A stretch of 64,000 nucleotides of DNA from Treponema rectale. GTDB lineage: Bacteria; Spirochaetota; Spirochaetia; Treponematales; Treponemataceae. Made by a program: the position numbers and the translations under genes. Numbering within the stretch: the first letter of the stretch is position 1; each line of letters opens with the position of its first letter. The notes under the pieces are model-generated. The model did no database searches. It saw only the letters and a list, made by a program, of their open reading frames with translations, and had not been told where the DNA came from. Positions 1 to 8,858 of the stretch are shown one piece after another. The stretch spans positions 930,001 through 994,000 of the forward strand of contig NZ_JACHFR010000001.1 in NCBI RefSeq assembly GCF_014202035.1, written 5' to 3'.

Positions 1-399
1 AAAATTCTTGCTGAAGACCCGGTCAGGGCAGCTGAATGGGAAAAAGACCGTAAATTTACAGATGACCCGCGGGTTACAAAATTCGGTAAATTCTTAAGAA
101 AAACCAGCCTTGACGAACTTCCCCAGCTGTGGAATATTTTTACAGGTTCAATGAGTTTTGTAGGCCCGCGTCCGGTAACGGAAGGCGAGCTGGAAAAATA
201 CGGAAAATACAGGGACTACGTCCTCTCCGTTACTCCGGGGTTAAGCGGAATGTGGCAGATTTCAGGTCGCAGTGATACCGGATACGAAGAAAGAATCTCA
301 CTGGATACTTACTACATTCAGAACTGGTCAATCTGGCTTGATATCTGGATTATAATCAAAACTGTTTGGGTTGTATTAAAGCGCAAAGGAGCATACTAA
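1..399 (+). CDS. Undecaprenyl-phosphate sugar phosphotransferase, C-terminal part (cut by window edge)
   Basis: The reading frame is open from base 1, so the start lies outside the window. The visible 132 residues match the C-terminal catalytic core of the bacterial sugar transferase family (WbaP/PglC-like), which moves a sugar phosphate from a UDP-sugar onto undecaprenyl phosphate as the first step of polysaccharide or glycan assembly at the inner membrane. Recognisable pieces are FGKFLRKTSLDELPQLWNI, the SFVGPRP motif and PGLSGMWQISGRS, followed by the usual hydrophobic end with an aromatic and basic tail. The next gene starts 4 bases after the stop codon, so the two are probably co-transcribed. 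The exact sugar cannot be told from this fragment. Confidence 0.9.
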   Translation, partial: KILAEDPVRAAEWEKDRKFTDDPRVTKFGKFLRKTSLDELPQLWNIFTGSMSFVGPRPVTEGELEKYGKYRDYVLSVTPGLSGMWQISGRSDTGYEERISLDTYYIQNWSIWLDIWIIIKTVWVVLKRKGAY

Positions 400-402
400 A
401 TC

Positions 403-2040
403 ATGTATTTAATTAAAAAAGTTTTGTTTATGGCAGCTGTTATGTTTTCTTCACTGTCAGCTCTTCCTGTCACTGCACAGGAAACTTCCGAAAATACCGG
501 TTACAGAATCGGAACGGTAAACTTTAACGTCAGGGGAAGAACCCGCCCGGAAGCCATCGAAAGAAACATTACGGAAATCAACCATTCAAAAATATTCAAG
601 ACCCAGGAAGAAGCAGAAAACTATCTTAAAGAAATTCTTCAGGAGCTGCAGAACACAAGACAGTTCGACTCTGTATCATACACGTATACAACAGATGAAA
701 ACAACGTAATTTCAGCTGAATACAAATTAAAGGACAGTATTTCCCTCCTTGTATTTCCAAAACCAAGCCTTGACTCTAACTCAGGCTTTGAAGCCAAGCT
801 TAAACTGAAGGATAATAACTTTCTGGGACTCATGGAAGACTTAAACGTTGACATTAATTTTCAGCTGGGAGACGAAGATCATCCGGAAGACTATTCTAAA
901 GTTTACGGCGGATTTAATTTTGATTACGACTACCCTTTCAGCATAGGAAAAACAGAAGAAACCTGGAGCAACGATTTCAGCTTTTCATGGCAGATAGGAG
1001 AAGATAAGCCGGAATTTTCTTATGAAACGGGAATAACAGTTGCAGTTCCTTTCGGCAACTATCACAATAAGCTGGAATTTAATTTTACCCAGTCAGTCAA
1101 CAGAGATGCTTCTTACCTTGATTTTGGAGATGAATTCTATTTTGTAGAATCAGCATCTGTTTCTACCCCTATGGTTCTTGGATATATCGGAAATACAACA
1201 CAGGTAATGTATACACCAAAACTTAGCTTTACCTACAACTGGGATGCTGATGGAATCTCAAAAGATAATACCGACCTTTCCAAAACACCTGTCCTTGCAC
1301 TTTCACAGACTTTTTCCCTTTCACGCATAAACTGGACAGGTCCTTACAACTTCAGGAACGGATACTCCATCAGTACAACCCAGACTATAGGATGGGATTA
1401 CAGCCAGGACATAATAAGCAAATGCGTAATGCCAAAAGTTGAAGGCGAAATTGAACTTTTCAAAAGCTTAAAATATGCAGCAATTGCCATAGACATTAAT
1501 TTCATTGCAGGACTTAACTGTACGGCAAAAATCGGGTCATACGTACGCGGTGCGGCTGACAACCAGACCTTCAGCAAAAAAATTGCACCTGTAGACGCAA
1601 ACAACTATGCTCTGGAAACACCGGCAGCCCTTGTATTTAATTTTGACCTTCCAGTTCACATAATTACTACACACTGGCTTGACTGGAGCTATGCAATATT
1701 CGGTTCCTACGAAACAAAACCGGCTCCTGTACGTGCACTTGCTGCAGTTCCAAGATTCCTTATGAGATATCTTGATTTTGAAATGCAGTGGTCACCATTC
1801 TTTGACGTTGCACTTATAAAAAACAGGGGTACAAAGACAACCTTCTCTCTTGACGAAGGAATCTATACCGGTGGTCTTGAAGTTCTTGTATATCCTGCAA
1901 GATGGAAGAGTTTTGTAATCAGGGCAAGCGTTGGAATTGACCTTTCAAAGAAAATCCTCAACGGAAAGAAAGACTTTGACAGTTCATGGAGGAACGGCGG
2001 CTCACTGGAATACTTTATCGGTCTCGGAAGGCACTTCTAA
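403..2040 (+). CDS. Omp85-like outer-membrane beta-barrel protein with one POTRA-like domain
   Basis: 545 residues with a signal peptide (residues 1 to about 25, ending in TAQ). Residues about 35-112 have the pattern of one POTRA domain (VNFNVRGRT, then a helix pair ending TRQFDSVSYTYT). They are followed by the segment that opens Omp85 barrels (PKPSLDSNSGFEAKL, then DNNFLG). The remainder alternates polar and aromatic residues as in a beta barrel. VRG at 381-383 resembles the L6 (V/I)RG(F/Y) motif, and the chain ends YFIGLGRHF with the terminal Phe typical of outer-membrane proteins. BamA and TamA carry several POTRAs and are longer, so this is a compact relative. AAGGAG lies 11 bases before the ATG. 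The last 39 bases overlap the convergent gene on the other strand. The Omp85 assignment is inferred from motifs, and the cargo is unknown. Confidence 0.6.
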   Translation: MYLIKKVLFMAAVMFSSLSALPVTAQETSENTGYRIGTVNFNVRGRTRPEAIERNITEINHSKIFKTQEEAENYLKEILQELQNTRQFDSVSYTYTTDENNVISAEYKLKDSISLLVFPKPSLDSNSGFEAKLKLKDNNFLGLMEDLNVDINFQLGDEDHPEDYSKVYGGFNFDYDYPFSIGKTEETWSNDFSFSWQIGEDKPEFSYETGITVAVPFGNYHNKLEFNFTQSVNRDASYLDFGDEFYFVESASVSTPMVLGYIGNTTQVMYTPKLSFTYNWDADGISKDNTDLSKTPVLALSQTFSLSRINWTGPYNFRNGYSISTTQTIGWDYSQDIISKCVMPKVEGEIELFKSLKYAAIAIDINFIAGLNCTAKIGSYVRGAADNQTFSKKIAPVDANNYALETPAALVFNFDLPVHIITTHWLDWSYAIFGSYETKPAPVRALAAVPRFLMRYLDFEMQWSPFFDVALIKNRGTKTTFSLDEGIYTGGLEVLVYPARWKSFVIRASVGIDLSKKILNGKKDFDSSWRNGGSLEYFIGLGRHF

Positions 2041-3135
2041 ATAAACACGGCCGGCTGCCATTTTACGCCAGTAATTATCTCCAAGGCATCCGGCAAGTAC
2101 TTTGAACAGTCTTGAAGAAAAATTAATCTTACCACAGGAAGCTGTAACATCTGCAAAGTTGTAAAGTGTTTCCCAGATGCAGTTTTCACTTCCCCAGCCT
2201 ACGATATCCTCAAATCTGGCACTTTTTATAAGCAGATCTTCCAGTGTCGTATAGCTGTAACCGATTATACGTTCCTTCAGCGTTTCTTCTATTTTCGTAA
2301 TGATTGAAATACTGCCTAAAGCTGAACACTGCAATGCCTTTTCCTGCTGTCCCTTCCGCAAATAAAACTGTGAAAGTTTTGAAAGCGCCTTAATTGATTC
2401 ATACCCGTTGTTTCTGTAAAGAAGAAAGAACTTTTCTACACCGTCTTCACTGTCATTTCCGGTAAAAGAGGTAAATGCTTCCATAAAATTCTTATCAGTA
2501 TAATACGGATTATCCTTCAGTACAGAAAGCAGGTATTTTTCGTAAGAATCTTCATCTCCAAGATCAAAGGCGATGTCTGCAAGTGAATATAAAATTTCAT
2601 ATTTCTGAGCAGGTATTATAAGATTGTCTGCATATTCATAGGCAAGATTCATATACCTTAAGGCAAGGTCATACTCCCCCTCCAGCCTGTATACCATTGC
2701 AATTATGCAGTCTGCTTCCGGACAGTGGGAAAAATATTCCTCGCTATCCATCATTTTTGAAAATTTACCGTCAAAATAATCGATTCCCCGTTCTTCAATA
2801 TTACGTTCAACGACAGAAACCGCATCATTAAGTTCAAGTTCTTTTAAAACCTCAAGAACATCAAGAATGTTATCTCCGGCTCTTCTTACCCGGGTTCTTT
2901 TCTGAGTATTCTGAAGCACATAAAGTTCCCAATCCGCATTCTGTTTTGCAGACGCCTTTGCAAATTCAGCATTTTCTATGGCAGAAGCATACTCTGCATT
3001 TTCCATGTTCTTCCGGGCCTTTATGAGATAGCGCCAGGCCTCTTCACCCCGTTCTACCTTGCGGATTATAGTCTGAGAAAACAATGGTAATACATTCAAT
3101 AAAACAAATAAGACTGCAAAAACAAATTTTTTCAT
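2002..3135 (-). CDS. Secreted helical-repeat (TPR-like) protein of unknown function
   Basis: The start chosen is the ATG at 3135, which gives MKKFVFAVLFVLLNVLPLFSQ, a clean signal peptide. The frame is open 18 codons further upstream, but that would run into ispG. The mature protein of about 355 residues is helical, with repeated A/Y-rich pairs such as AWRYLIKARKNMENAEYASAIENAEFAKA and LALRYMNLAYEYADNLI, which look like degenerate TPR units. It follows ispG with one base between stop and start, so it is probably co-transcribed with it. Its 3' end overlaps the convergent Omp85-like gene by 39 bases. No family is recognised with confidence. A periplasmic scaffold role is a guess from the repeats. 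Confidence 0.7.
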   Translation of the reverse strand: MKKFVFAVLFVLLNVLPLFSQTIIRKVERGEEAWRYLIKARKNMENAEYASAIENAEFAKASAKQNADWELYVLQNTQKRTRVRRAGDNILDVLEVLKELELNDAVSVVERNIEERGIDYFDGKFSKMMDSEEYFSHCPEADCIIAMVYRLEGEYDLALRYMNLAYEYADNLIIPAQKYEILYSLADIAFDLGDEDSYEKYLLSVLKDNPYYTDKNFMEAFTSFTGNDSEDGVEKFFLLYRNNGYESIKALSKLSQFYLRKGQQEKALQCSALGSISIITKIEETLKERIIGYSYTTLEDLLIKSARFEDIVGWGSENCIWETLYNFADVTASCGKINFSSRLFKVLAGCLGDNYWRKMAAGRVYLEVPSETDKVFQ

Positions 3136-3136
3136 T

Positions 3137-4237
3137 CTATAAAGACTCCAGTTCCTGCCTGAATACATTATCGGCATCTTTTGAGTCAATCGTTCGTACT
3201 ATTTTTCCTTTCTTAAAAATAATGCATTTATCTCCGCCGCCAGCTATACCCAGGTCTGCGTGCTTTCCTTCACCAGGACCGTTTACCACACATCCCATGA
3301 CAGCAATGGTAACGTTCTTTTTCATGGAAAGCAGTTCAGCCTGCCATCGCTCTACAAAGGAATGAACGTCAAATCCAATCCGGCCGCATCTCGGACAGCT
3401 CACCAGAGTAACACCGCCTTTTCTGAAACCGCATTCATGAAGAATCTCCCGGCCTGTAATTACTTCATTTTCAGGAGAAGAAGAAAGGCTTACCCGTATT
3501 GTAGAACCTATTCCATCCTTCAAAAGCGTAGAAAAAGCAAGAGTTGACTTTACGATACCTGTAATAAGGGGACCGGCTTCCGTAACTCCTACATGAAGGG
3601 GAGTATCGCTTAAAGCAGCAAAAGCCCTGTTTGCGTCTACAGTTTCCTCAACAGAAGAGGCTTTCATACTTACAACATAATTATCAAATTTAAGTTTTTC
3701 AAAAGCCTCACATTCCCTTAAAGCTGTCCGGGCAAGAGCTTCACTTCTGGACAGAGTTCCTGCTTCAACCTGAACTTCAAGATCTTTTGGAAGACTTCCT
3801 GAGTTTACACCTATTCTTATGGCAACACTTTTATCCCTGCAGCCGTCAACAACCACCTTTACCCTGTCAAAACTTCCGATATTACCCGGATTAATGCGGA
3901 TTGCAGCAACAGGTCCTTCAAGACATGCCAGGGCAAGCTTATAGTCAAAATGAATGTCCGCAACAAGAGGTACATCTGTCTTTGACTGAATAAGGCACAA
4001 AGAACGGGCGCTTTCCATATCTGGAACTGCAAAACGAATGATATCGCAGCCTAAGGATTTCAACGTATTAATCTGTTTTAAAATCGAATCAAGCTTTTCA
4101 GGTCTGTCACAGACATCTGTAATTCCATCTTTCCACATTGTCTGGATTGTAACAGGATTATTTCCTCCCACAAGGATTTCTCTTATTCCGTTAAAACCGC
4201 CGATTTTTACTGTACGGGGAATCTTATACATGCTCAT
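3137..4237 (-). CDS. ispG: 4-hydroxy-3-methylbut-2-enyl diphosphate synthase
   Basis: 366 residues, the normal length for bacterial IspG (GcpE). This iron-sulfur enzyme converts 2-C-methyl-erythritol 2,4-cyclodiphosphate to HMBPP in the MEP isoprenoid pathway. The N-terminal TIM barrel begins with NPVTIQTMWKDGITD and includes LVADIHFDYKLAL and IRINPGNIG. The C-terminal part holds the cluster ligands: CPRCGR (two Cys) and the MGCVVNGPGEGKHADLGIAGG region (third Cys). The ATG at 4237 has AGGCGG 7 bases upstream; a second ATG at 4231 is possible. It precedes the helical-repeat gene with almost no gap. Confidence 0.95.
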   Translation of the reverse strand: MSMYKIPRTVKIGGFNGIREILVGGNNPVTIQTMWKDGITDVCDRPEKLDSILKQINTLKSLGCDIIRFAVPDMESARSLCLIQSKTDVPLVADIHFDYKLALACLEGPVAAIRINPGNIGSFDRVKVVVDGCRDKSVAIRIGVNSGSLPKDLEVQVEAGTLSRSEALARTALRECEAFEKLKFDNYVVSMKASSVEETVDANRAFAALSDTPLHVGVTEAGPLITGIVKSTLAFSTLLKDGIGSTIRVSLSSSPENEVITGREILHECGFRKGGVTLVSCPRCGRIGFDVHSFVERWQAELLSMKKNVTIAVMGCVVNGPGEGKHADLGIAGGGDKCIIFKKGKIVRTIDSKDADNVFRQELESL

Positions 4238-4347
4238 TTATATGCCGCCTGAAAATTTATTACTTCTACAGGATGTGTTTTGTGCATCCTTCATAACAGA
4301 ATACATCTTTTAACTGATAAAGTCACCTCACCTTCATCAGCCATAAC

Positions 4348-4382
4348 AAAAAAGGCGTGTACTGAAAAAATCAATACACGCC
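4348..4382 (-). terminator. Rho-independent terminator of the V-ATPase operon
   Basis: On the minus strand an 11-bp stem, GGCGTGTATTG pairing with CAGTACACGCC (one G-U-type position), has a T-rich loop and is followed directly by six T residues. It lies 28 bases beyond the stop codon of the K-subunit gene. Confidence 0.9.
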
Positions 4383-4409
4383 TTCATCTTAATTAAGCAG
4401 ATTTTCTGC

Positions 4410-4850
4410 TTATGCAATCATACCGAATACCATTGCAAACAAAGCAACAGTTTCACAAAGACCTACAACCATGATGTAGTTAGTAAAGCCTTTTCCGGTT
4501 TCACCAAGAGCATCAGAACCTGCAGCACCTGCTTTTCCCTGAGCAATTGCAGACATACACATTGCAAGACCTGCTGCAAAACCAAGACCAAGAAGGAAGA
4601 ACTGTGTTGCCTTATCAGCTACAGCTTCAAGTGCCTTTGCCTTCATTGAATTCATAAGAAGGAATCCGTAAATAGTCTGTGTAAGAGGAGCACCTGCAAA
4701 TACAACCAGAAGGAACGGTGCCTGCTTGTTGTTAAGATAACAGCGTTTCCATGCCCCGATTGCACCCTGACCAGCAATACCAATACCAATTGCGCTACCC
4801 ATAGCAGCAATACCCATAACTACACCGGCTCCAATCATTCCCCAGTTCAT
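4410..4850 (-). CDS. atpK: V-type ATPase subunit K (membrane rotor ring)
   Basis: 146 residues forming two helical hairpins (four membrane segments), as in the NtpK-type rotor subunit. It builds the ion-carrying ring of the V-type ATPase in the inner membrane. The carboxylate that binds the ion is E133 in GLCETVALF. T57 and Q58 (APLTQTIYGF) and Q104 (AIAQGKAGAAG) line up with ligands of the sodium-binding NtpK of Enterococcus hirae, so sodium coupling is plausible. AGGAG lies 6 bases before the ATG. It is the last gene of the operon and is preceded by two RNA hairpins, consistent with a need for many ring copies per complex. Confidence 0.95.
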   Translation of the reverse strand: MNWGMIGAGVVMGIAAMGSAIGIGIAGQGAIGAWKRCYLNNKQAPFLLVVFAGAPLTQTIYGFLLMNSMKAKALEAVADKATQFFLLGLGFAAGLAMCMSAIAQGKAGAAGSDALGETGKGFTNYIMVVGLCETVALFAMVFGMIA

Positions 4851-4865
4851 ACATTTCTCCTTTAT

Positions 4866-4920
4866 ACGCTTCAGCGTCTTTTTATTATTTTTTATATCAG
4901 CAGCGACCGACGGTCACCGT
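4866..4920 (-). promoter_or_regulatory. Paired intergenic hairpins before the K-subunit gene
   Basis: Two short perfect inverted repeats lie between the I- and K-subunit genes: ACGGT-G-ACCGT (4910-4920) and ACGCT-GA-AGCGT (4866-4877), separated by an AT-rich stretch. Neither is followed by a T-run adequate for termination. They may mark mRNA processing or stabilisation that raises expression of the ring subunit. This role is inferred. Confidence 0.4.
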
Positions 4921-4922
4921 AA

Positions 4923-6866
4923 CTACTGTTTTTCACTGAACGGACTGTATTTTGTACCGCTCCATGCCATTCCAAGGTGCTGAGAGAACTCAAGAGTGTT
5001 CAGACGTACACCGTGAACAATTACTGAAAGAAGATTCAGTATAAGATTAAGTCCATGACCGAATACAAGAAGTATCGCTCCGAAGAGAATCATAGTAAAC
5101 TTACCCAGCATAGGGCCGGCCATTGTATTGATGGTTCCGCTTATTGCAGCACCTGCAAGAGCAACAGCCCAAAGACGGATGTAAGATACCGTATCACTGA
5201 ATACGTTTACAACTCCAAGAACGACACTGATTATATTCTTGCAGCTTTCAAGCACGGACGCCTTAACACTTCCCTCATAATTTGAGAATACAAAGCTCAG
5301 TGCAAATCCTGCAAGCAGAACACCGATTGCAAGATATGGCAGTGGTATTCCGGCAACGTAAATGGTACTTTCATTTACACCAAGAGAGAACCTGTCCGGA
5401 TCTCCAACCATGGCCATTACTACATAGAACATACCCCAAAGTTCAATCAGGGAACCGAAATCACCTATTGCCTTAAGTGATTTTCTGTTGCGGAGCGTAC
5501 ACATAATGTGAGCTACGCTGAGCTGAACAACCGCAAGGACAAAACAGAAAATTTTCTGATTAAGATTTGCATAGTCTTCAGCTGCAGAAGAATCAAATGG
5601 CAAGCCGTTTACAAGAGCATATTTTGCCTTCGAGAACGGCATGAACGACATTTCTACAAGTTCCTTTGGAAGCTTTGAGGCATCAATTCCGAACCATGAA
5701 CATGTCATAACTCCCCAAACCATGGTACACAGACCAAGGAGAATTACAAACATATTAATCGGAGCAAAGAATTTGCCCTTACCAAGCCCCTTAAATGCAA
5801 GACCGATTCCCAGCAGTGCAATGAGGGCACCGTAAGCCGCGTCACCAAAAATCATTGCAAAGAAAATGCAGAAGAACATAAGGAACCATCCGGAAATATC
5901 AAATTCATGATATCCTGGAGTTACATCAAGGAAGTCCGTCAGAGGATAAATAAGACTTACAACCCTGTTGTTCTTAAGCTTTGTAGGAACCAGATCTTCA
6001 TCAGAAGGATCATCACTGGCATAAGCCCAGCCGTTTTCGGCACAGACCTTTCTGAATTTTTCCATTGAATCAACCGGAACAAATCCAGTAAGCCAGGCAA
6101 GCCTTATGCTTTCAGACTCAGATTCTTCTTCATGAGCCATACCGCTTCTGACATTTTCAAATTCAATATCAGAGACAAGAGCCTTTCTGTACGAAACGAG
6201 AGCAGCCGCATATTTTTTTGCGATAAAAAGCTCCCTGTTAATACGGTCAATTTCCTGCTGTGCCTTACGGATATCATCTGCGATGATTTCAGTAGAAGCC
6301 CTTGGTAGCGGAACTGCATATGCCTCAGGAGAAAGTCCTGCCGGACGGTCAAGAATCTCTGTGTCAGAAACGACAAGGAATCTTGCAATTTTTCCGGTTG
6401 TATTAACAAGTACAGTCTTCACTTCATCGCCGATATCAGCATACTTTTCTGCAGGAACTTCATACATATAGGCAAAGACAGCCTTCTCTGCAAGAAGCTT
6501 CAACTCCTCAGGATCAACGACACCCCAGCTCTCAAGTCTGGAAATCTCCTGTGAATCCTGATTTATCGAATCAAACAGAGACTTCTTTCTGTCATTAAGT
6601 GACAGTATTTCCTTTGCCTTGGCACATGCTTCCTCTTTTGAAAGCGGTTCCTGAACAATCTTCTGCTTTTTATCAGCTTTAATCTCATCAAGAATGCCCA
6701 GAGCCTTATCAGTTTCCTGAGATGATTCTCTGAAAGCCTGAAGGGCTGCCCCTTCACCTTCAATATGCTCAAGATGAACAACTCCGGCCTTTCTTAATGC
6801 CTTAAGAGATTCTTTTCTTGTTGAATCCAGAACCACAAGGGAAACTTTTTTCATTTTAACGATCAT
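4923..6866 (-). CDS. atpI: V-type ATPase subunit I (membrane stator, a-subunit)
   Basis: 647 residues. The N-terminal half (to about residue 320) is cytoplasmic and helical and binds the peripheral stalk. The C-terminal half has about seven membrane segments that form the ion half-channels next to the K ring. The essential arginine is visible as R564 in SDTVSYIRLWAVALAG, and a late helix carries FGHGLNLILN and HGVRLNTLEFSQHLG, both typical of the family. The start overlaps the D-subunit stop by 4 bases (ATGA), indicating translational coupling. The length is normal for a prokaryotic subunit I. Confidence 0.95.
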   Translation of the reverse strand: MIVKMKKVSLVVLDSTRKESLKALRKAGVVHLEHIEGEGAALQAFRESSQETDKALGILDEIKADKKQKIVQEPLSKEEACAKAKEILSLNDRKKSLFDSINQDSQEISRLESWGVVDPEELKLLAEKAVFAYMYEVPAEKYADIGDEVKTVLVNTTGKIARFLVVSDTEILDRPAGLSPEAYAVPLPRASTEIIADDIRKAQQEIDRINRELFIAKKYAAALVSYRKALVSDIEFENVRSGMAHEEESESESIRLAWLTGFVPVDSMEKFRKVCAENGWAYASDDPSDEDLVPTKLKNNRVVSLIYPLTDFLDVTPGYHEFDISGWFLMFFCIFFAMIFGDAAYGALIALLGIGLAFKGLGKGKFFAPINMFVILLGLCTMVWGVMTCSWFGIDASKLPKELVEMSFMPFSKAKYALVNGLPFDSSAAEDYANLNQKIFCFVLAVVQLSVAHIMCTLRNRKSLKAIGDFGSLIELWGMFYVVMAMVGDPDRFSLGVNESTIYVAGIPLPYLAIGVLLAGFALSFVFSNYEGSVKASVLESCKNIISVVLGVVNVFSDTVSYIRLWAVALAGAAISGTINTMAGPMLGKFTMILFGAILLVFGHGLNLILNLLSVIVHGVRLNTLEFSQHLGMAWSGTKYSPFSEKQ

Positions 6867-7543
6867 TTTTTAGCCCCCTTTTTTGCGCTGGATTTTTTTA
6901 CCCCTGCAGATTTTTTCTCAGGAACATTCTCCTCAGAAGAATCTGCTACAGCACCCTGCAGCTTTTTCTTAGAAATCTTCGAGCGTACAACAGCAGCAAC
7001 CTGTTCATCACCAAGGAAAATACCGATTTTCTTGATATTAGCCTTAGTTTCAGGAATCTTAACTTTTTCAAAAAGATTTACACGCTGTGTCGTAGTGCGA
7101 AGTTCCTGAGAAAGCAGACGGACCTGCTCATCAAGCACTTCTGCCTGCAAGTCAAGCTCCAGAGCCTTTTCCATGCGGTCTGCAGCCATATCAATCCATA
7201 AAGGAGTTGAATAGAGGTCATAATCACCCCTGCCAAAATCTGCTCCCTCATAGACCGGAATCTTTACGCCGGCAATATTACCGAAACCTTTCCTGATATT
7301 CTTTACAGTTACCATGTCAGGTTTAAATGCGTCTTTTTCACCGAAAACTGAAATCCACTTTTCAAAATCTTCTTCCAAAGCTTTTTTCTGACTTCGGACA
7401 GACTTTGCCTTTTCTTCAATGGTGCGGATTTCTGACTGCAGCTGCTGTTTTTTAAGCGTAAGGGTCGGAAGATAGCGCTGATACATTTTCAGTGCATCTT
7501 TCTGTGCCTTCTGCTCATTTTTAGTCAGCTTTAATTTTGCCAT
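6863..7543 (-). CDS. atpD: V-type ATPase subunit D (central rotor stalk) with basic tail
   Basis: 226 residues. The N-terminal LKLTKNEQKAQKDALKMYQRYLPTLTLKKQQLQ is the recognisable start of the D subunit, which forms a long coiled coil inside the A3B3 head and passes rotation to the K ring. The second helix is around VRLLSQELRTTTQRVNLFEKV. After residue about 200 the chain adds a lysine-rich tail (KKSSAKKGAKK at the end) not needed for the family fold. It lies 19 bases after the B-subunit gene and overlaps the I-subunit gene by 4 bases. Confidence 0.92.
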   Translation of the reverse strand: MAKLKLTKNEQKAQKDALKMYQRYLPTLTLKKQQLQSEIRTIEEKAKSVRSQKKALEEDFEKWISVFGEKDAFKPDMVTVKNIRKGFGNIAGVKIPVYEGADFGRGDYDLYSTPLWIDMAADRMEKALELDLQAEVLDEQVRLLSQELRTTTQRVNLFEKVKIPETKANIKKIGIFLGDEQVAAVVRSKISKKKLQGAVADSSEENVPEKKSAGVKKSSAKKGAKK

Positions 7544-7562
7544 TCAGTTTCCTCATCTACAG

Positions 7563-8858
7563 TTAGTTCTTAGGCCAGAACGTATCAATAAGTTCAGTCT
7601 TCAAACCTGTTTCCTGCTTATCAAAGCAGTTTGCAAGGATTTTCCATCCGTTATCCAAAGCTTCTTCAAGAGGAACATTTACGGAAAGATCCATCATCTG
7701 AGCTTCAAACATTTCACCATATTTAAGAAGCTTTTCATCCCATGCAGACATATTGAAACCCATTGATTTCTTTTCAAGAGTATCCTTGTACTGTGCATAA
7801 AGACGAATCATAGCATCCATAAGGGCACGGTGGTCTTTACGGGTCTTAGAGTTAACCTGCTGCTTAAGACGGGACAGAGAACCGAACGGTTCAATACGTC
7901 CACCCTTAAGGTAATACTGACCTTCCGTAATATATCCGGTGTTATCAGGTACCGGGTGAGTAACATCATCACCAGGCATTGTGGTAACGGCAAGTACAGT
8001 AATTGATCCCTGATCCGCAAAGTCAACAGCCTTTTCATAACGTGATGCAAGCTGTGAATACAAGTCTCCAGGATAACCGCGGTTAGACGGAACCTGTTCC
8101 TGCGTGATGGCAATTTCCTTCATCGAGTCTGCAAAGTTCGTCATGTCAGTAAGAAGAACAAGTACGTCTTTTCCCTGAAGGGCAAACTGTTCTGCAACTG
8201 CAAGTGAAAGATCAGGAATCTTAATACATTCTACAGTCGGGTCAGCGGAAGTATGAACGAACATAACGGTCTTAGAAAGAGCACCGCCCTCTTCAAGAGT
8301 GTTCTTGAAATAAAGGTAATCGTCATATTTAAGACCCATTCCTCCGAGAACGATTACATCAGCCTGAGCCTGCATGGCAATACGTGCAAGAAGCTGGTTG
8401 TAAGGTTCTCCTGAAATAGAGAAAATAGGAATCTTCTGCGAAACAACCAGTGTATTGAATACATCAATCATCGGAATGTTTGTACGCATCATGCGGTTAG
8501 GATTGATACGTTTTGCAGGGTTTACAGAAGGACCTCCGATAGGTACAAGATTTTCTGCAAGTGAAGGACCGTGATCACGCGGCTCTGCCGAACCGTTAAA
8601 GATACGGCCGAGAAGATTATCACTGAATGAAACCCTCATATCATGACCGAGGAAGCGGATCTGGTCATTTGTTGCGACACCGCGTCCTCCCGCAAATACC
8701 TGAAGTGAAACCAGGTCACCGTCGATTTTATTTACTTCGGCAAGTGATTTTCCGAAACGGGTAGTGATTTCTGCCAGTTCATTAAGCTTTACGCCCTTTG
8801 CACGAACAGTGATAACGCTACCGTTAATGCTTTCTATTTTGCTGTATACTTTATTCAT
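7563..8858 (-). CDS. atpB: V-type ATPase subunit B (regulatory nucleotide-binding)
   Basis: 431 residues, the usual length for the non-catalytic B subunit that alternates with A in the hexameric head. It lacks a functional P-loop, with [17 protein letters not shown] at the equivalent site, as expected for B. Other family segments are [30 protein letters not shown] and the C-terminal [26 protein letters not shown]. Its ATG shares bases with the stop of the A gene (TAATG), so translation is coupled. Note that by V-ATPase naming this is B; in F-type naming it corresponds to alpha. Confidence 0.95.
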   Translation of the reverse strand: MNKVYSKIESINGSVITVRAKGVKLNELAEITTRFGKSLAEVNKIDGDLVSLQVFAGGRGVATNDQIRFLGHDMRVSFSDNLLGRIFNGSAEPRDHGPSLAENLVPIGGPSVNPAKRINPNRMMRTNIPMIDVFNTLVVSQKIPIFSISGEPYNQLLARIAMQAQADVIVLGGMGLKYDDYLYFKNTLEEGGALSKTVMFVHTSADPTVECIKIPDLSLAVAEQFALQGKDVLVLLTDMTNFADSMKEIAITQEQVPSNRGYPGDLYSQLASRYEKAVDFADQGSITVLAVTTMPGDDVTHPVPDNTGYITEGQYYLKGGRIEPFGSLSRLKQQVNSKTRKDHRALMDAMIRLYAQYKDTLEKKSMGFNMSAWDEKLLKYGEMFEAQMMDLSVNVPLEEALDNGWKILANCFDKQETGLKTELIDTFWPKN

